A DNA stretch of 64,000 nucleotides, taken from contig NC_057866.1 in assembly GCF_019393635.1 (NCBI RefSeq), forward strand, positions 11,604,223-11,668,222, given 5' to 3'. The notes under the pieces were generated by a model, which did no database searches, was not told the origin of the DNA, and was given only the letters and a program-made list of their open reading frames with translations. Shown in pieces: positions 1-11,049 of this stretch. The stretch's first letter is position 1, and every line of letters starts with the position of its first letter. Made by a program: the position numbers and the translations under genes. Source of the DNA: Dromiciops gliroides (Eukaryota; Chordata; Mammalia; Microbiotheria; Microbiotheriidae).

Positions 1-299
1 TGTTCTCAGTATCGTCCAGAGGAAGCAAAGTATATCCATCTTCTATAGCTTTATTAGTATTAAAACAAATTATATTTCTATTTTTAAACTATCAATTCAT
101 ATGTTTCCTGGAGGTTTAAATACTTCTAAAACATAAAGGATCTCTGCCGTTGGAATTGTTGGCTCCTTTTCATTTCATTCCTTTGGGGGGTTATTATTGT
201 TTCTCCACAAAGTTCTACCTCAATGCCCACTGTATCAGATAAGAGAATTTTAGAGTTAGCAGGGACTTAAGAAGCTACATAAGTGGCCCATTCCCTGTC

Positions 300-601
300 A
301 ACCCATCAGCAAAATACCAATTTCTCTGTTTGGCTCAGAAAGCCCTAAACAGCTAGGCCTCAACCTCTCTTTCCAGTTTTGCTGAATTTAACCCCCACCC
401 TCCCAACCCCTGCACTCTAGGTACAGCCAAGCTGGTGCTCTCTGTCCCTCCTTACCTCTGCCCTTCCCTTAAGATTAGCTCAAGCACAAGCTCCTGCATG
501 ATGCCTTCCTGATTTCTCCCTCCCAAGCTGCTGCATTTATTAATGTGGTGCTTCTGCTGCATGTAGTTTTACATAGGCTTGTCTCCCCATTAGAATCCAA
601 G
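300..601 (+). repeat. L2-type LINE 3' end
   Basis: Pyrimidine-rich L2-like text ending in the family's typical tail wording (TCTCCCCATTAGAATCCAAG, normally followed by CTCCTTGAGGG). The tail is cut at about 602, where an L1 5' end begins. No open frame. Boundaries approximate; family call by recognition of the tail only. Confidence 0.55.
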
Positions 602-1743
602 CTCCTGGCCAAGATGGTGGAGGGAAGGCAGTGACTCACCTGAGCTCTCCCCAAGACCCCTCCAAATACCTTTAAATAATGCCACAGACCAATTCTTGGA
701 GCAGCATAACCCACAAAGAGAGGTTGAAATAATTTTCTAGCCAAAGATAACTTAGAAGGTCAGCAGGAAAGGTTTGTTGTACTAGGGTGAGAGTGGTCAG
801 TCCAGCACTGTCCATGCCAGCACAGCCCTAGCCCCAGCAAACCAGGAGCAGGCCTCAGGAGCCTTTGAATCACCATCATCAGCAACTGCTTCTGTGACTC
901 TTAGCCCACAGATGGTAAGGGGTAATTGAACAATTGGCTAGAAGGAGATTGCAGGAATCTCTTTGCTTGCACTGAGGCAGGACTCTGTTGTTTTGCTCAT
1001 ATTCAGATCCAGGTCAGTCTTAGGTGGTGGTTCTAGGTGGGGAAGGAGCACAAGCACACAAGAGCTCAAAGCCACAGTGGAGTTCATAGTTCCAGGGCAG
1101 AAAGCCAGCCTGTAGTTGCTTGCAGACCAGAGCATAGGCCAGGAGAGTAAATCATAACACTTTGGAAGAATTAAGGACTTACAAATCCTCAGGAGAACAG
1201 CTGCTTAAACCCCCTGAAGCTTAGGAGAGTGCACCCTCTACCCTGGAAGTAGTGCTCCACTTTAATAAAGAGTTAAAAGTCGAGAAATAGTCTGGGAAAA
1301 TGAGCAAACAAAAAAATTCTGACCCTAGAAAGTTTCTACAGTGACAAGGAAGATCAAAACACACCCTCAGAAGCAGATAACAAAGTCAAAACTCCTACAT
1401 CCAAAGCTTCCAAGAAAAATATGAATTGGTCTCAGGCCATAGAAAGGCTCAAAAAGGATTTTGAAGATAAATTAAGAGAGAGAAAGGAAAAAATGGAAAG
1501 CGAAATTAGAGGGATGCAAGAAATTCATGAAAAAAAAGTCAAGAGCTTGGTAAAAGAGACACAGAAAAAATGCCAAAGAAAATAACACCCTAAAAACCAG
1601 ACTGGGCCAAATTGCGAAAGAGGCACAAAAAGCCAATGAAGAAAAGAATGTCCTGAAAAGTACAACTGGCCAAATGGAAAAGGAGGTACAAAAATTCTCT
1701 GAAGAAAATAACTCCTCAAAAATTAGGATTGAGCAAATGGAAG
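602..1743 (+). mobile_element. Marsupial L1, 5' end only (5'UTR and start of ORF1)
   Basis: Starts with CTGGCCAAGATGGTGGAG, the usual opening of marsupial L1 5'UTRs. A GC-richer leader follows, then from about 1300 an A-rich coding-like stretch. There, repeated Lys/Glu/Gln-rich heptads (for example 1450-1740) look like the ORF1p coiled coil. The likeness stops near 1743 and the remainder of ORF1 and all of ORF2 are absent. Most LINE copies lose their 5' end, so a copy keeping only the 5' end is unusual and implies a later deletion or rearrangement. It interrupts L2 sequence on its left. Confidence 0.7.
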
Positions 1744-1869
1744 CCAATTACTGCATCCACTTCATAAATGCTTGGTAGCTGGCTGCTTTGGCACAGAAAA
1801 CAGGCAACACCATAACTGAGCAGCTCTGCTGCCTCTCCAGGGTCCCTGGTGGCCGGTCATCTGGCCCAA

Positions 1870-2345
1870 GCACCTGATCTACCGTGACAAGTAAAACTAA
1901 ATGTGTGGTCGCCTTAAATTAGAAGCTTTTAGCACCAGTCTTTGGGCATTAAGCATTTATTAAAGCATAGTAAAGAGAGAACATGTGGAGTTCAGAAAAT
2001 TAAGAAGATGGGGGCATCTAGGTGGCACAGTGGATAGAGCACTGGCCCTGGATTCAGGAGGACCTGAGTTCAAATCTGGCCTCAGACACTTGGCACTTAC
2101 TAGCTGTGTGACCCTGGGCAAGTCACTTAACTCCAATTGCCTCACCAAAAAAAAAAAGAAAGAAAGAAAGAAAGAAAGAAAGTTAAGAAGAAGCCTATCT
2201 ACCCTAGAGTTCAGCCTGTCCTCCTTCTTTTCCTTCCCTTCAGCTACCATGAGGTTCCAGCCACAGAAAAAAGACAGAGCCAGGGAGCCAGCTGCACTTC
2301 TACTTCCTGCCTCCCTCCCCTGATTGCTTAGATTGGTTCACTACC
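1870..2345 (-). mobile_element. LTR relic of an endogenous retrovirus, minus orientation
   Basis: Fossil. Carries the AAGCATTTATTAAAG block (reverse complement of a TTAATAAATGCTT poly(A) site) and a CTACTTCCTGCCTCC block, both shared in the same order with the LTRs at 3.2, 57.3 and 60.5 kb. A SINE sits inside it. Ends not resolved and no target duplication found; degraded and incomplete. Confidence 0.45.
2010..2182 (+). mobile_element. WSINE1-like CORE-SINE
   Basis: tRNA-derived head (CATCTAGGTGGCACAGTGG; B-box-like GAGTTCAAATC), central core (CACTTACTAGCTGTGTGACC) and tail CCTCACC followed by A and (GAAA)n. Flanked by TTAAGAAG direct repeats (about 2000-2007 and 2183-2190). Inserted inside an LTR relic. 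Confidence 0.92.
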
Positions 2346-3164
2346 CTTTTGTGGATGTCCCTTTCTGCCCCACCTCCTGCTGCACTGTGGGCTGACTGTT
2401 CTCTTGGGACAACTGTCCCTTGGCCTTCTCAACCTAGTGGGGGAGGGCTGCCAGCCTCCCTGCCCTCCCCTCTGGACCCCTTGGGATTCTGCATCCACAG
2501 CTGCTTGCTCATGGCCTGCCATGAGGGTGGGGAGGGGCTGTCCCCTTTCCTTTGACAGAGGAGGAAACTGAGGTCCCTGTGAGAGGGGGAGGCCAAGGAA
2601 TCCAACCCACAGCCCCTGAGGGCTTTGCAGCTCTCTGGTCAGGATCCTCAGACCAGGACCTGAAAAGGCCAGGAAGCCCCACCAGCACATGTTCCAACGG
2701 CTACTGCAGCTACTGTGCAGATACTCAAGGAATGTTTGGCCACCCTCCCAGCAGCCCCCAACAGCTCCTGTGCCGGAACCCTCCTCAGCTGTATGGCTTT
2801 GTGTTTTGTTCTGCTGCAAGAGGATTGATTGGGTCTTCTCTAGCACCAGCCCAGCCCAGCCCAGCCCCTGCCCCTTGGAGGAGGGGGGGGGTACCCGGTT
2901 CCTCCTTCTGCTATGGTGCCCAGGTCAAGGAGATAGTTCCTAAAGGGCCAGGCATGATATGTTCTACCACAGCCCATCATGGTGTGTGAGACAAGAAACC
3001 ATACCTGGAGTCAGAAAGTGAAAGCAAAAAAAAAGGAGTTTCTTTCTTGAGAGAAGGTGCACACCTGCATAAACAAGTATTATGTATGATCCTAATGCAA
3101 TATCCCCCCCCCCCCACCCCGTTTGATTCCCACTGACTGGTCGTCAGGACTTACAATCTGTGAT
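2346..3164. other. Intergenic, GC-rich, no gene recognised
   Basis: A long reading frame exists on the minus strand (2328-2846), but it has low-complexity composition, runs across MIR-like text near 2555-2580, and matches no family I know. Homopolymer C runs lie at 3103-3120 and 3194-3206. Confidence 0.5.
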
Positions 3165-3629
3165 GGTTAAAATCTAATGTGGGTCCTAATCTGCCCCCCC
3201 CCCCCATTTTTTTGGGGGGAAACTGGCTAAGATTTACTGATAAATTCAGCAAGAGTTTAGGCTTTTAAGGATTTATTAAAGAGTAAAGACATCGCATGGG
3301 ATCCCGTAATACCAGAAAAGTCTATCTACTTTCTATCGACTTTCCTCTCTTTCTCTGTCTGCCTTTTCTGTCTCCCACCAAGCTGAAGTCCCAAACGAAA
3401 AGAGGCCCTCTCTTTTTCTCTGTCTGCCACCATACACAGGTTCCTGAATGAAAAGAGAGAGATCCAGTGAGCCAGCCTCAGCTTCCTACTTCCTGTCTCT
3501 CTCCTCCAAAGAGGAGGTCCTTCAAGATGATTGGTTGAGAGTGGTCTCCTTTTGATGGCATAGTCCATAGCCTTTGAAAACAATACCCCACTCAGGGCCA
3601 GCCAGGTGTGGTCTCGATTTAATGATTCT

Positions 3630-3933
3630 TTTTTTTCTTTAATTAAATATTTTTATTCAACATGAAAATCTCTCAATTCAGCTAAAGCCTTTATTTCCAG
3701 GTAACTTCTTCATTAGGTTTCAGTTCCCTTTTAAATAACATGCTCTTATTCCAAAAAGCAGTTAGTTTTTCATCATTCCTCCTGTCTAGATAATAGCCAA
3801 CAACAAATCCCATTGGTACCAGGATATGAACCCAGTGGTCATGCACAGCCTGAATCAAATTCACCATGATTGCTGCAGACCGGGATCCTGGGCACTGAGA
3901 ACTTGGCCAAGGACAGCAGCTCCCTCCAAGAAC
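3630..3933 (-). pseudogene. NDUFB1: Processed NDUFB1 retrocopy (insertion unit)
   Basis: Reverse-strand mRNA copy holding about 66 bp of 5'UTR, the whole coding frame, a 3'UTR with AATAAA (complement at 3652-3657) and an A tail seen as a T-rich run at 3630-3640. It is flanked by a 17-bp direct repeat, CTCGATTTAATxATTCT, at 3613-3629 and 3934-3950 with one mismatch. These are the marks of L1-driven retroposition. It landed in an LTR relic. The near-perfect target repeats suggest a fairly recent event. Whether it is transcribed cannot be told from sequence; a host LTR might supply a promoter (inference). Confidence 0.9.
3691..3867 (-). CDS. NDUFB1: Intact NDUFB1-like frame in a retrocopy (complex I accessory subunit)
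   Basis: ATG at 3867-3865 opens a 58-codon frame ending in TAA at 3693-3691, the same length as human NDUFB1. The protein starts [20 protein letters not shown] and ends [14 protein letters not shown]. From memory the human protein starts [20 protein letters not shown] and ends FKRELQPSEEVTWK. The single membrane segment (about residues 11-27) and the charged C-terminal half are kept. NDUFB1 is a one-pass accessory subunit of mitochondrial complex I in the inner membrane. The copy has no introns, unlike the parent gene. The intact frame is seen; function is not shown, and a young retrocopy can stay open by chance. Confidence 0.88.
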   Translation of the reverse strand: MVNLIQAVHDHWVHILVPMGFVVGYYLDRRNDEKLTAFWNKSMLFKRELKPNEEVTWK

Positions 3934-4755
3934 CTCGATTTAATTATTCTTAAGTAGGTTCTCAGTCAGTTTCTCAGTCTCGCCCAATTCAATCAATTCC
4001 AAATCAATCTTCAGGTGGGGCCCCTGGGCGTCTGCCAAATCCCATGATTTTATCACAAATCTATGTGACCCAATCAGTCATGAGCTGACCATGAGCTCAT
4101 GATGGGGGGGGGGCAAGATTTACAGTATAACCAGAGTGTCCCTGAAGTTACACAATGGCAGGATGTAAGCTAGAAACTAAGGAAATTAAAAAAAAACCCC
4201 ACATATGACTAGGATATGGTTCCTGAGAAAAAACACAGTTATCTCTCACAATCTCCCTTCTTGTTTTCTAAGAGATGTGTTTTTCTCATCATTTAAATCT
4301 CCATTTGTCATACATCTGCTCAATTAACTGTTGTTGGGTCCATATTTTATTTTCAGTAACAACTCCCAGATATAGCACAAGGAACAAATGTCAATAATTA
4401 CCAAGACAATAACATCAAGCAAGGTTAATGGAATTAGCTGGTATCAAGTCCCTTTCAGTAATGCATTCCCATTGTCCATTCAATTAGCAATTTCATCTTG
4501 GATCTCAGATGTTCCATACAGTTGTCTGGTCTCTGGAATTCCTTTTCTTGGGGAAGTTGTCTTCTCTCCAGGGCACCTCTTCAGTAGATTTACTTCTTTG
4601 GTTTCAAATCACTTGTAGAGACTCCTCAGATGTTCCTGTTAAAATCTCTTGTTAAACAGATTGCAATACAAATGGGTACACTCTCAAATTCTACTTCTTC
4701 AATAACTAGTGTATGTGGCAAAGACTACCTCAAACCTTATGGTTCTAATCTTATT

Positions 4756-4917
4756 CTTTCTTTCTTTTTTTTTTTTTTTCAGTGAGGCAATTGGGGTTAA
4801 GTGACTTGCCCAGGGTCACACAGCTAGTAAGTATTAAGTGTCTGAGGCCGGATTTGAACTCAGGTACTCCTGACTCCAGGGCCGGTGCTCTATCCACTGC
4901 GCCACCTAGCCGCCCCT
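4756..4917 (-). mobile_element. WSINE1-like CORE-SINE
   Basis: Reads from the T tail through GAGGCAATTGGGGTTAAGTG to GCGCCACCTAGCCGCCCC. Perfect 15-bp target repeat GGTTCTAATCTTATT at 4741-4755 and 4918-4932, so a young insertion. Confidence 0.95.
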
Positions 4918-5484
4918 GGTTCTAATCTTATTAACAATATCAAGGTCCCATAGTTTGCCTGATCCTTAAAGAATTTATAACATGAGTGCCCTATGCTGTT
5001 TACAGCCTTATCTAACTGTATCTAACAAACATTATTAACAACAGGCCAAAGGGTTACCACTGCCTTGATACATACAAGTCATATAACCTAAATGTTTCAA
5101 AATGCTAGGCAGAACTCTTAAATCTTTCCTAATTACATACATGTTCACTTTGATCTCATTTCTCCAAAAATTTTACTCACTTGTTTAAGATCTCATCCTC
5201 ACATAAAACTTAGGTTACAGAATACCTTTGTAAGAAGATGATAACAAATGAACCTACGTGGACTTAGGATGACACTTAAGTAATTAGTTTCAAAACAATC
5301 CATGTCAAATAAGTTGTCCATAATAAACCATGTTTGCACTATAGGACATGCTCTACAGACAGGTGTATTTTCCACATTACATAATAAAGTTAAGGTTGAT
5401 CTTTCCATGGGTGTAATGAAACATTCTATAAGTTACCCCCCTCTACTTTTCTTGAAACAAACTTGAGATGTTTCTGATTCAGTT

Positions 5485-5629
5485 AAAAAAAATTTTTTTT
5501 TGAGGCAATTGGGGTTAAGTGACTTGCCCAGGGTCACATAGCTAGTAAGTGTCAAGTGTCTGAGGTCACATTTGAACTCAGGTCCTCCTGACTCCAGGGC
5601 TATATCCACTGCGCCACCTAGCTGCCCCA
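5485..5629 (-). mobile_element. WSINE1-like CORE-SINE
   Basis: Antisense copy with a short internal loss near the tRNA A-box side. Direct repeats CTGATTCAGTT at 5474-5484 and 5630-5640. Confidence 0.93.
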
Positions 5630-5640
5630 CTGATTCAGTT

Positions 5641-6739
5641 TTAAAATGTGTAACTAATAACAAACAGATGACAAGGCTAAATGCTTATACTTTCTAGTTG
5701 TTTAGAATCCAAAAGGGACTAGAATTTCTAGGCCAAATAGCCTGAATCTTATACCTGCATCTCACCCAGTTATTATAGTATTAACCTAGGGACAAAAAGC
5801 CAATATTGTGTTCATGCTAATCAAGTGACATGATTATAGGAATTTGCCATAAAAGAAAAGAGACAAAGCTCTCAGGGAATAATACTTCCCCAAACTTTAT
5901 GTCCAACAGGTAGAAGTTCTTCAGATAGCCAGGTGTCTTGAGTCAGGCTCAAAGTCAGCAAAGTCAGCTAGGTGATGCATTGGGGAAACTGAGCTAGAAA
6001 AAAATCTACCTCAGCTCTTGCTGAAGTTATTCTCCCAGCCTTTCCCATGACAGTCCACCACCTGCTATTCATGCTGTATAAAACTTCTCAGGGTTGCTAG
6101 CATCATAGCTGCTTACTGGCTCAGGAGTAATGTAGCATTCCTAAGATGATAATACCAATTAATATCATAAATTGTCCCATAATCTCTTAAATAGCAAACT
6201 TGAACAATTAGTACTTCAGATGAATTCACTTTTCAAGGATCAGATATCCTAGGGAGCAAGCATTAACTATACTTGTACCTATGTTAAATTGATGTTTTTC
6301 ATCCCTAAGTTGACATGAATGAATCTGCCTTGAGATGCTCAATAACAAACAATAGTTGAAATAAGTGTAAATAATCTCAAATTGCATACAGAGAACACAC
6401 TAGAAAATGTCTCACATAATAGCACACAGTAAAATAGGTTCAGCCTTTAACCATATAAGTACAGAGGAAACTGCCCTCAGAATTCCTTAAACAATGAGAA
6501 GATTTTTGAGAAGACTCAACTAGTCAGTGTGTGTTCCTGCACATGTTCTAATTCCAAATTAAATAACAATCATCATATTTCCTATTAAAGTTTCCTGCTT
6601 TTCTCTAAGGAGCTAGAACCTCCACCCCTACCTTTGAAACTTATCAGGTTTTTTTTTTTCTTACAGTGGCTTTGCTATCCCAAGGCTTTTGTGGCCTTAA
6701 GATTTAGAATGTTTTCATTATTTAAATTCCATACCAATT
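5641..6739. other. AT-rich intergenic DNA, nothing recognised
   Basis: No frame, splice pair or repeat family could be assigned. Composition resembles an old retroelement interior, possibly linked to the LTR relic at 3.2-4.3 kb, but no diagnostic motif was found. Confidence 0.35.
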
Positions 6740-7620
6740 TGTTAGCCAGGTGGTTCCTTCCCAAGCTGCTCTAGTAGTGGATCTATTTGACTGCTCCTTT
6801 TGTCTCCTCCAGATCACATCCTTTAACTGTTGGTGTCCTTCTTGGCTCTCTCTTGGGCCCTCTTCTCTCCTCCCTCTCTCCTGTTTCACCTGGTGATTTC
6901 ACCAGCTCCCATGGATTTAATGACCAGCTCTATGCCGATGATTCTGAAATCATCAAACCTTTCCTGCCCCAATCTCTCTGCTGACCTCCAGTCTCACTTT
7001 TCCAACAGCCCCATGAACATCAAGAAAAGGGTGTCTAGTAGACATCTTAAACTCCACCTATTCCAAACTGACTCATGTTCTTTCCCACTAACGCCCCTCC
7101 CCCATTCCCTATTTCCACCAAGGGCATTACCATCCTCCCAATCCCTCAGGCTCACCCCCATATCCAAGCTCTTTCCAAAGCCTATCAATTTCACCTACAG
7201 CATTTCTCTCCTGACATCACCCTTCCTCTGGGGTAGGCTCTCATCATTTCATAGCTAGACTGTTTACAAAGGCTATTGGTGGGTCTGCCTATCTGAGTCT
7301 GTCCCCTCTCTTGTCCATCCTAATTTAAGCACAGAGTGATTTTCCTAAAATGAAGGTCCAATTATGTCACCCCCTACTCAATAAACTCCAGGGACTCCCT
7401 ATTGCCTCCAGGAACAAATACAAAATACTCTGACTTTCAAAGTCTTGCATAACCTGCCCCATCTCCTACCTTTCCAGTCTTCTTATACTTTTACTTCCTC
7501 AGTTGCACTCTGTGATCCAGTGACCCTGGCTCCTCAAACTAGCCACTCCATCTGGGAATTTTCTGTGGTTATCTCCCATGCTTAGAAGGGTCTCCCTCCT
7601 CAGATTTGACTGCTGACCTC
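6740..7620 (+). repeat. L2/CR1-clade LINE with reverse-transcriptase remnant (left part)
   Basis: A translated stretch reads GVLLGSLLGPLLSSLSPV and then QLYADDSEII at about 6925-6950. This is the GxxLGPLLF...YADD palm motif of an L2-type reverse transcriptase. The element is cut at 7620 by an LTR insertion and resumes at 8489. Confidence 0.75.
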
Positions 7621-7722
7621 TGTGAGGGCCAAAATTTGATATACAGAGCATTAATTGAGTGACTTGCCAGAATATTGGGGTCCCAGAAATATGAGGGGCC
7701 TTTGGATTCACCCTCCCCTCTG

Positions 7723-7872
7723 TTTTTTTTTTTTTAAGTGAGGCAATTGGGGTTAAGTGACTTGCCCAGGGTCACACAGCTAGTAAGTGTTAAGTGTCTG
7801 AGGCCGGATTTGAACTCAGGTACTCCTGACTCCAGGGCCGGTGCTCTATCCACTGCGCCACCTAGCTGCCCC
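7723..7872 (-). mobile_element. WSINE1-like CORE-SINE nested in an LTR
   Basis: Antisense copy with T tail. Perfect 15-bp target repeat TCACCCTCCCCTCTG at 7708-7722 and 7873-7887. It post-dates the surrounding LTR. Confidence 0.95.
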
Positions 7873-8190
7873 TCACCCTCCCCTCTGAACTGCCCTTTTT
7901 AGATATTTCTCCCAGGCCCATAAGAAAGGAGCCTTTAAGCTTTAGTTCACAACAGGATCAGATTTTATTACTTGGGAATTAAACAACAAAGGTGAAACTA
8001 ATAAAAATCAAAGATAAGGAAATAGGAAAAAAAGAAATATAGATAAATACTCTTAACTCTAAACTTAGCCTATGCAATCCCCAGATTGTTTCCAATTAAG
8101 CTAGTTCAAAGGAATTTAGGGTTTTCCGTAATTAACTCACCAACACCTGGAAAGTTCTACAGTTGCTCGTGCCACAGGGAAAGCAGTTGC

Positions 8191-8191
<1 letters not shown>

Positions 8192-8255
<64 letters not shown>
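8192..8255. repeat. (AG)n microsatellite
   Basis: 32 uninterrupted AG units inside the solo LTR, followed by degenerate GCGCAAGAGA units to about 8285. Accounts for the Ser-Leu and Arg-Glu frames on the two strands. Confidence 0.97.
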
Positions 8256-8259
<4 letters not shown>

Positions 8260-8488
8260 AGAGCGCAAGAGAGCAAGAGAGCGCATCCCGCAAGAACCTC
8301 TGCCTCCCCTCATGGAGCATTCAATCTTCCTCCCCCAAAAGGGGAGGTCCTTCAAAAACTCTCTATGGAGAGTTCTCCTTCTGACCTCAGTAGTATACGT
8401 AACTTTAGGGTGGGCCAGGTGTGGCCCCTCCCAAATGAGTCAGCTAAAAACTGCAATAATAATTTTATCACAAATAATTTTTACCACA

Positions 8489-8760
8489 CCTCCTTGGCTT
8501 CCTTTAAATCCCAAATAAAATCCCACCTGTTATGGAAAGTCTTCCCTAACACCTCTTAATCCCAGTGCTTTCCCTCTTTTAATTATTTCCCACTTATCTT
8601 GTATGTAGCTTGCTTTGTATATATTTGCTTGCATGTTGTCTTCTCCATTAGACTTCAAATTTCTTGAGGACAGGGACTATTTTTACCTCTTTTTGTATCC
8701 CCACAGCTTAGTAAGTGCCTGGTACATGGTAGCCACTTAAATGTTTACTGAATTGAATTT
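8489..8760 (+). repeat. L2 LINE 3' end (right part)
   Basis: Resumes the element cut at 7620. Ends with the L2 tail wording: TTCTTGAGGACAGGGACT, then GTAAGTGCCTGG, then AATGTTTACTGAATTGAA. No gene. Confidence 0.8.
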
Positions 8761-8886
8761 AAGTGTATCAGATATGTTAAATTCAGAAAAAAACTTGGTG
8801 GGAATGATGGTTGTGGTTGGGAGATCTCTTTCCTTATAAGTGATGCTAATACAGACAGTCAGTGAGCATTTGTTAAGTGCTACCAA

Positions 8887-9660
8887 TGTGGGTCTAGGGT
8901 AACTCTCCTTGAGAAGCTAAACTAAGGGAGGGACACACCTTAAGAAGTAAGGGAGATAAACCTATTAGGTGTGGCTGCTGCCTGATTGGTACCAGGGGAC
9001 AGAGATAATTCCAGAAGTCTGGACCCCTACCCCTCTTTCAAGCTTTCCCCACCCCCAAAGGGAACTTTCCATAGTCAAGTAGTCACTCCCTCCGTCCCTC
9101 CACCATCCATCCTCTATAAAGGCTTTGGCCTCCCTCCTGGTGGAGGAGAAAGGTATCTCAAAGAATCATATCTCTGAACCATTTCCTCTTGAGGGAAGTT
9201 TTTGACTTCCCTCTTCTTCACTTTCTCTAAGCACCTAAATAAAAGACTACTTTATTCTAATTGGATTATGTGGGAGAGGGTGGAATTTTTATTTTAAGAA
9301 ATTAAGATCTATTTTCCTTCAAGAATCTTTTCCTTCTCTATTAGTGCACCTGGGGTAAAATTTAGGATCATTCTGTGGTAGTCCCTACCCACTCAGTGGC
9401 CTGAGCAGTAGGAGCCGAAGACCATAGCAGGCTGAGCACTCCAGTCTTTAGTAGGGAACTGCTGAATGGGGCACTTGTCAAGGGCATTTCCTTTTACAGA
9501 GGTATTTAAGGCATTCAGTGTTCCCCATTGAGGGGTCTTTGGTTACTGAGAGAAACCATTGACCATCATTCTATTGATTCCTGGGCTAGTCTAATTAATA
9601 AATTGATTATTAATTACCCCAAAACTCTGTCTTTTGGTTTTGTCTTTCATTACAGTTGTA
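8887..9660 (+). mobile_element. LTR-like element(s)
   Basis: Fossil. Two promoter/poly(A) pairs lie in order: TATAAAGG at about 9115 with AATAAAAG at about 9239, then TATTTAAGG at about 9504 with AATAAATTG at about 9597, closing with TCATTACAG. This is either one long LTR or two related ones. Ends and target repeats not resolved. Confidence 0.4.
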
Positions 9661-10283
9661 CTGATGGTTATAAGGAGTGGTCAGACAGGTAGGAGAGAAC
9701 CTGAAGAGTATAAACAGTGAGAGAACCAAAACAACTCCATTTTGCAGCATCGCTGACATTTTGTACAGCTGCTGGATTGTCTCATTTTCCTGAGTTAAAG
9801 TTCGTTTTCCAGTAAGTCATGTGATTTCAGGGAAATAATTTATTAATGTACCACTAACTATTTTGCAGGATGAAAGTAGATGTGACCAGTCAGAGTCCCT
9901 GAATTTGGAAAGTCCCTAAATCTAAAAATAGTAACTTATTTTACTATAAACACCCTTGTAAAATTTTTCTTTGGGATCCTTGTGCCTACTGAAGTGTCCT
10001 GAACCTGATTTGTTCTGCATTGCATGCCTTGCTAATAATTCCTCAGTTATTATAAAACTACTCTTGACAGCAGAAAAGAACATATAAGTGTATGGGATAG
10101 GTGGACTTGAGTCAGTTCAGATTCTGAGGATGAGGTCTGGAAAGTACCCAGCCCCCAGTCCCTGTTATAGTCAGATCATTTTGTTCATGTTTAATTCCAT
10201 TGCTTATAATAGAAATAATGTATTTTGCCTTACTGAACCTGATGTACCCTGGTACCCCTTCCCCCCGCCTACATTTTAAACCC
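9661..10283. other. Intergenic, nothing recognised
   Basis: No supported gene. A similar phrase, CCCCCAGTCC(C/T)TGTTAT, occurs at about 10152 and 10280; it may be flanking duplication around an insertion but is too short to call. Confidence 0.35.
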
Positions 10284-10822
10284 CCAGTCCTTGTTATGGG
10301 TTAGTTATGCTGTTGCAATGATCAGACAGGAGAAAATGTCTCTTGCTAGCTTGAGCCCCACCCAGATACTACCTCCCCTTTTGCATTCCTAAATCCTAAC
10401 TCCCCCCAGTACCAGTTCCTGGTATCACCACTCCCTTCTTCCCTCTTGCCCTTCCTTACCCAGGTGGAGTGGTTTGGAGTGGTTTCACCCCTACCATGGT
10501 TTTACCCTTTCCCCCTCTCTTGGTTTGACCTTTTCCTCCTCCCCTTTCCCCCAGCTCTTGGGCATAGCTGAGCATGCATCATACCCTAATCACGAGCTGA
10601 ACACACACCCTGGGTGAGACAGGATTGGATGTTAGATTGTGAGTTCACCCTGTGCACGAGGGGACCCCCCCTTAAAATCTCTATAAAAACCCAAATCATG
10701 AGCCCACTACTGTGATCCTCAGCCCTTGCAATGGGGTCATGAGGTCACCTGTTTTCATGAGAATGTAATAAATCTGCCTCTGCTTGACTTGGTGGTCTCC
10801 TCGAGTTATTTGGGTAAACCGA
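10284..10822 (+). mobile_element. LTR of a class I-like endogenous retrovirus (probable solo)
   Basis: Fossil. Pyrimidine-rich U3, CTATAAAAACCC box at about 10681, AATAAA at about 10768 followed by CTGCCTCTGCTTGACTTGG, an order typical of gammaretroviral LTRs. No retroviral interior beside it. Ends approximate. Confidence 0.55.
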
Positions 10823-11049
10823 GGCAATTTTGTCCCAAACATACAGGAGAAGAAAGTGATCAATAGTGTTGAAGGCTTCAGGGAGGTCAAGAAAACTGAG
10901 GATAAGCCATTAGATCTGACAATTAAAAGATCATTGGTAACTTTGGAAACAGCAGTTTCAGTTGAATGATGAGTTGGGAAACCAGACTCTAGGAGGTTAA
11001 TAAGAGTGTGAGAGCAGTGGAAGTGGAGGAACTGATTATAGACAGCCTT

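Larger units (their letters stand above)
3165..4265 (-). mobile_element. LTR relic, minus orientation, split by a retrocopy
   Basis: Fossil. Contains the GGATTTATTAAAGAGTAAAG block (antisense poly(A) site), repeated splits of TTTCTCTGTCTGCC, and CTACTTCCTGTCTCTCTCC, which match the LTRs at 57.1-57.6 and 60.3-60.6 kb. The NDUFB1 retrocopy at 3630-3933 lies within it, so the LTR is older. Outer limits approximate; incomplete. Confidence 0.45.
7621..8488 (-). mobile_element. Solo LTR, minus orientation, with nested SINE
   Basis: Fossil. Ends TGTGAGGG...TTACCACA and flanked by a 4-bp duplication CCTC (7617-7620 and 8489-8492), which splits an L2 element. A 4-bp duplication fits class I (gammaretrovirus-like) families. 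Includes a SINE (7723-7872) and a GA microsatellite. No internal region, so a solo LTR formed by LTR-LTR recombination. Confidence 0.75.

Noticed and set aside
2010-2095. tRNA-like A and B boxes in the SINE heads
   Set aside because: They are tRNA-derived SINE promoters without a foldable tRNA; no true tRNA gene seen.
1960-2323. Frames with phrases like LALDSGGPEFKSGLRHLALT, recurring at about 25 places
   Set aside because: Translation of the WSINE1-like SINE, not a gene family.
2328-2846. 172-codon frame on the minus strand
   Set aside because: Low-complexity, Gly/Pro/Ser-rich translation crossing MIR-like text. No splice pair, no family; GC-rich DNA often gives such frames.
8132-8384. Ser-Leu and Arg-Glu repeat frames on both strands
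   Set aside because: Produced entirely by the (AG)n microsatellite.
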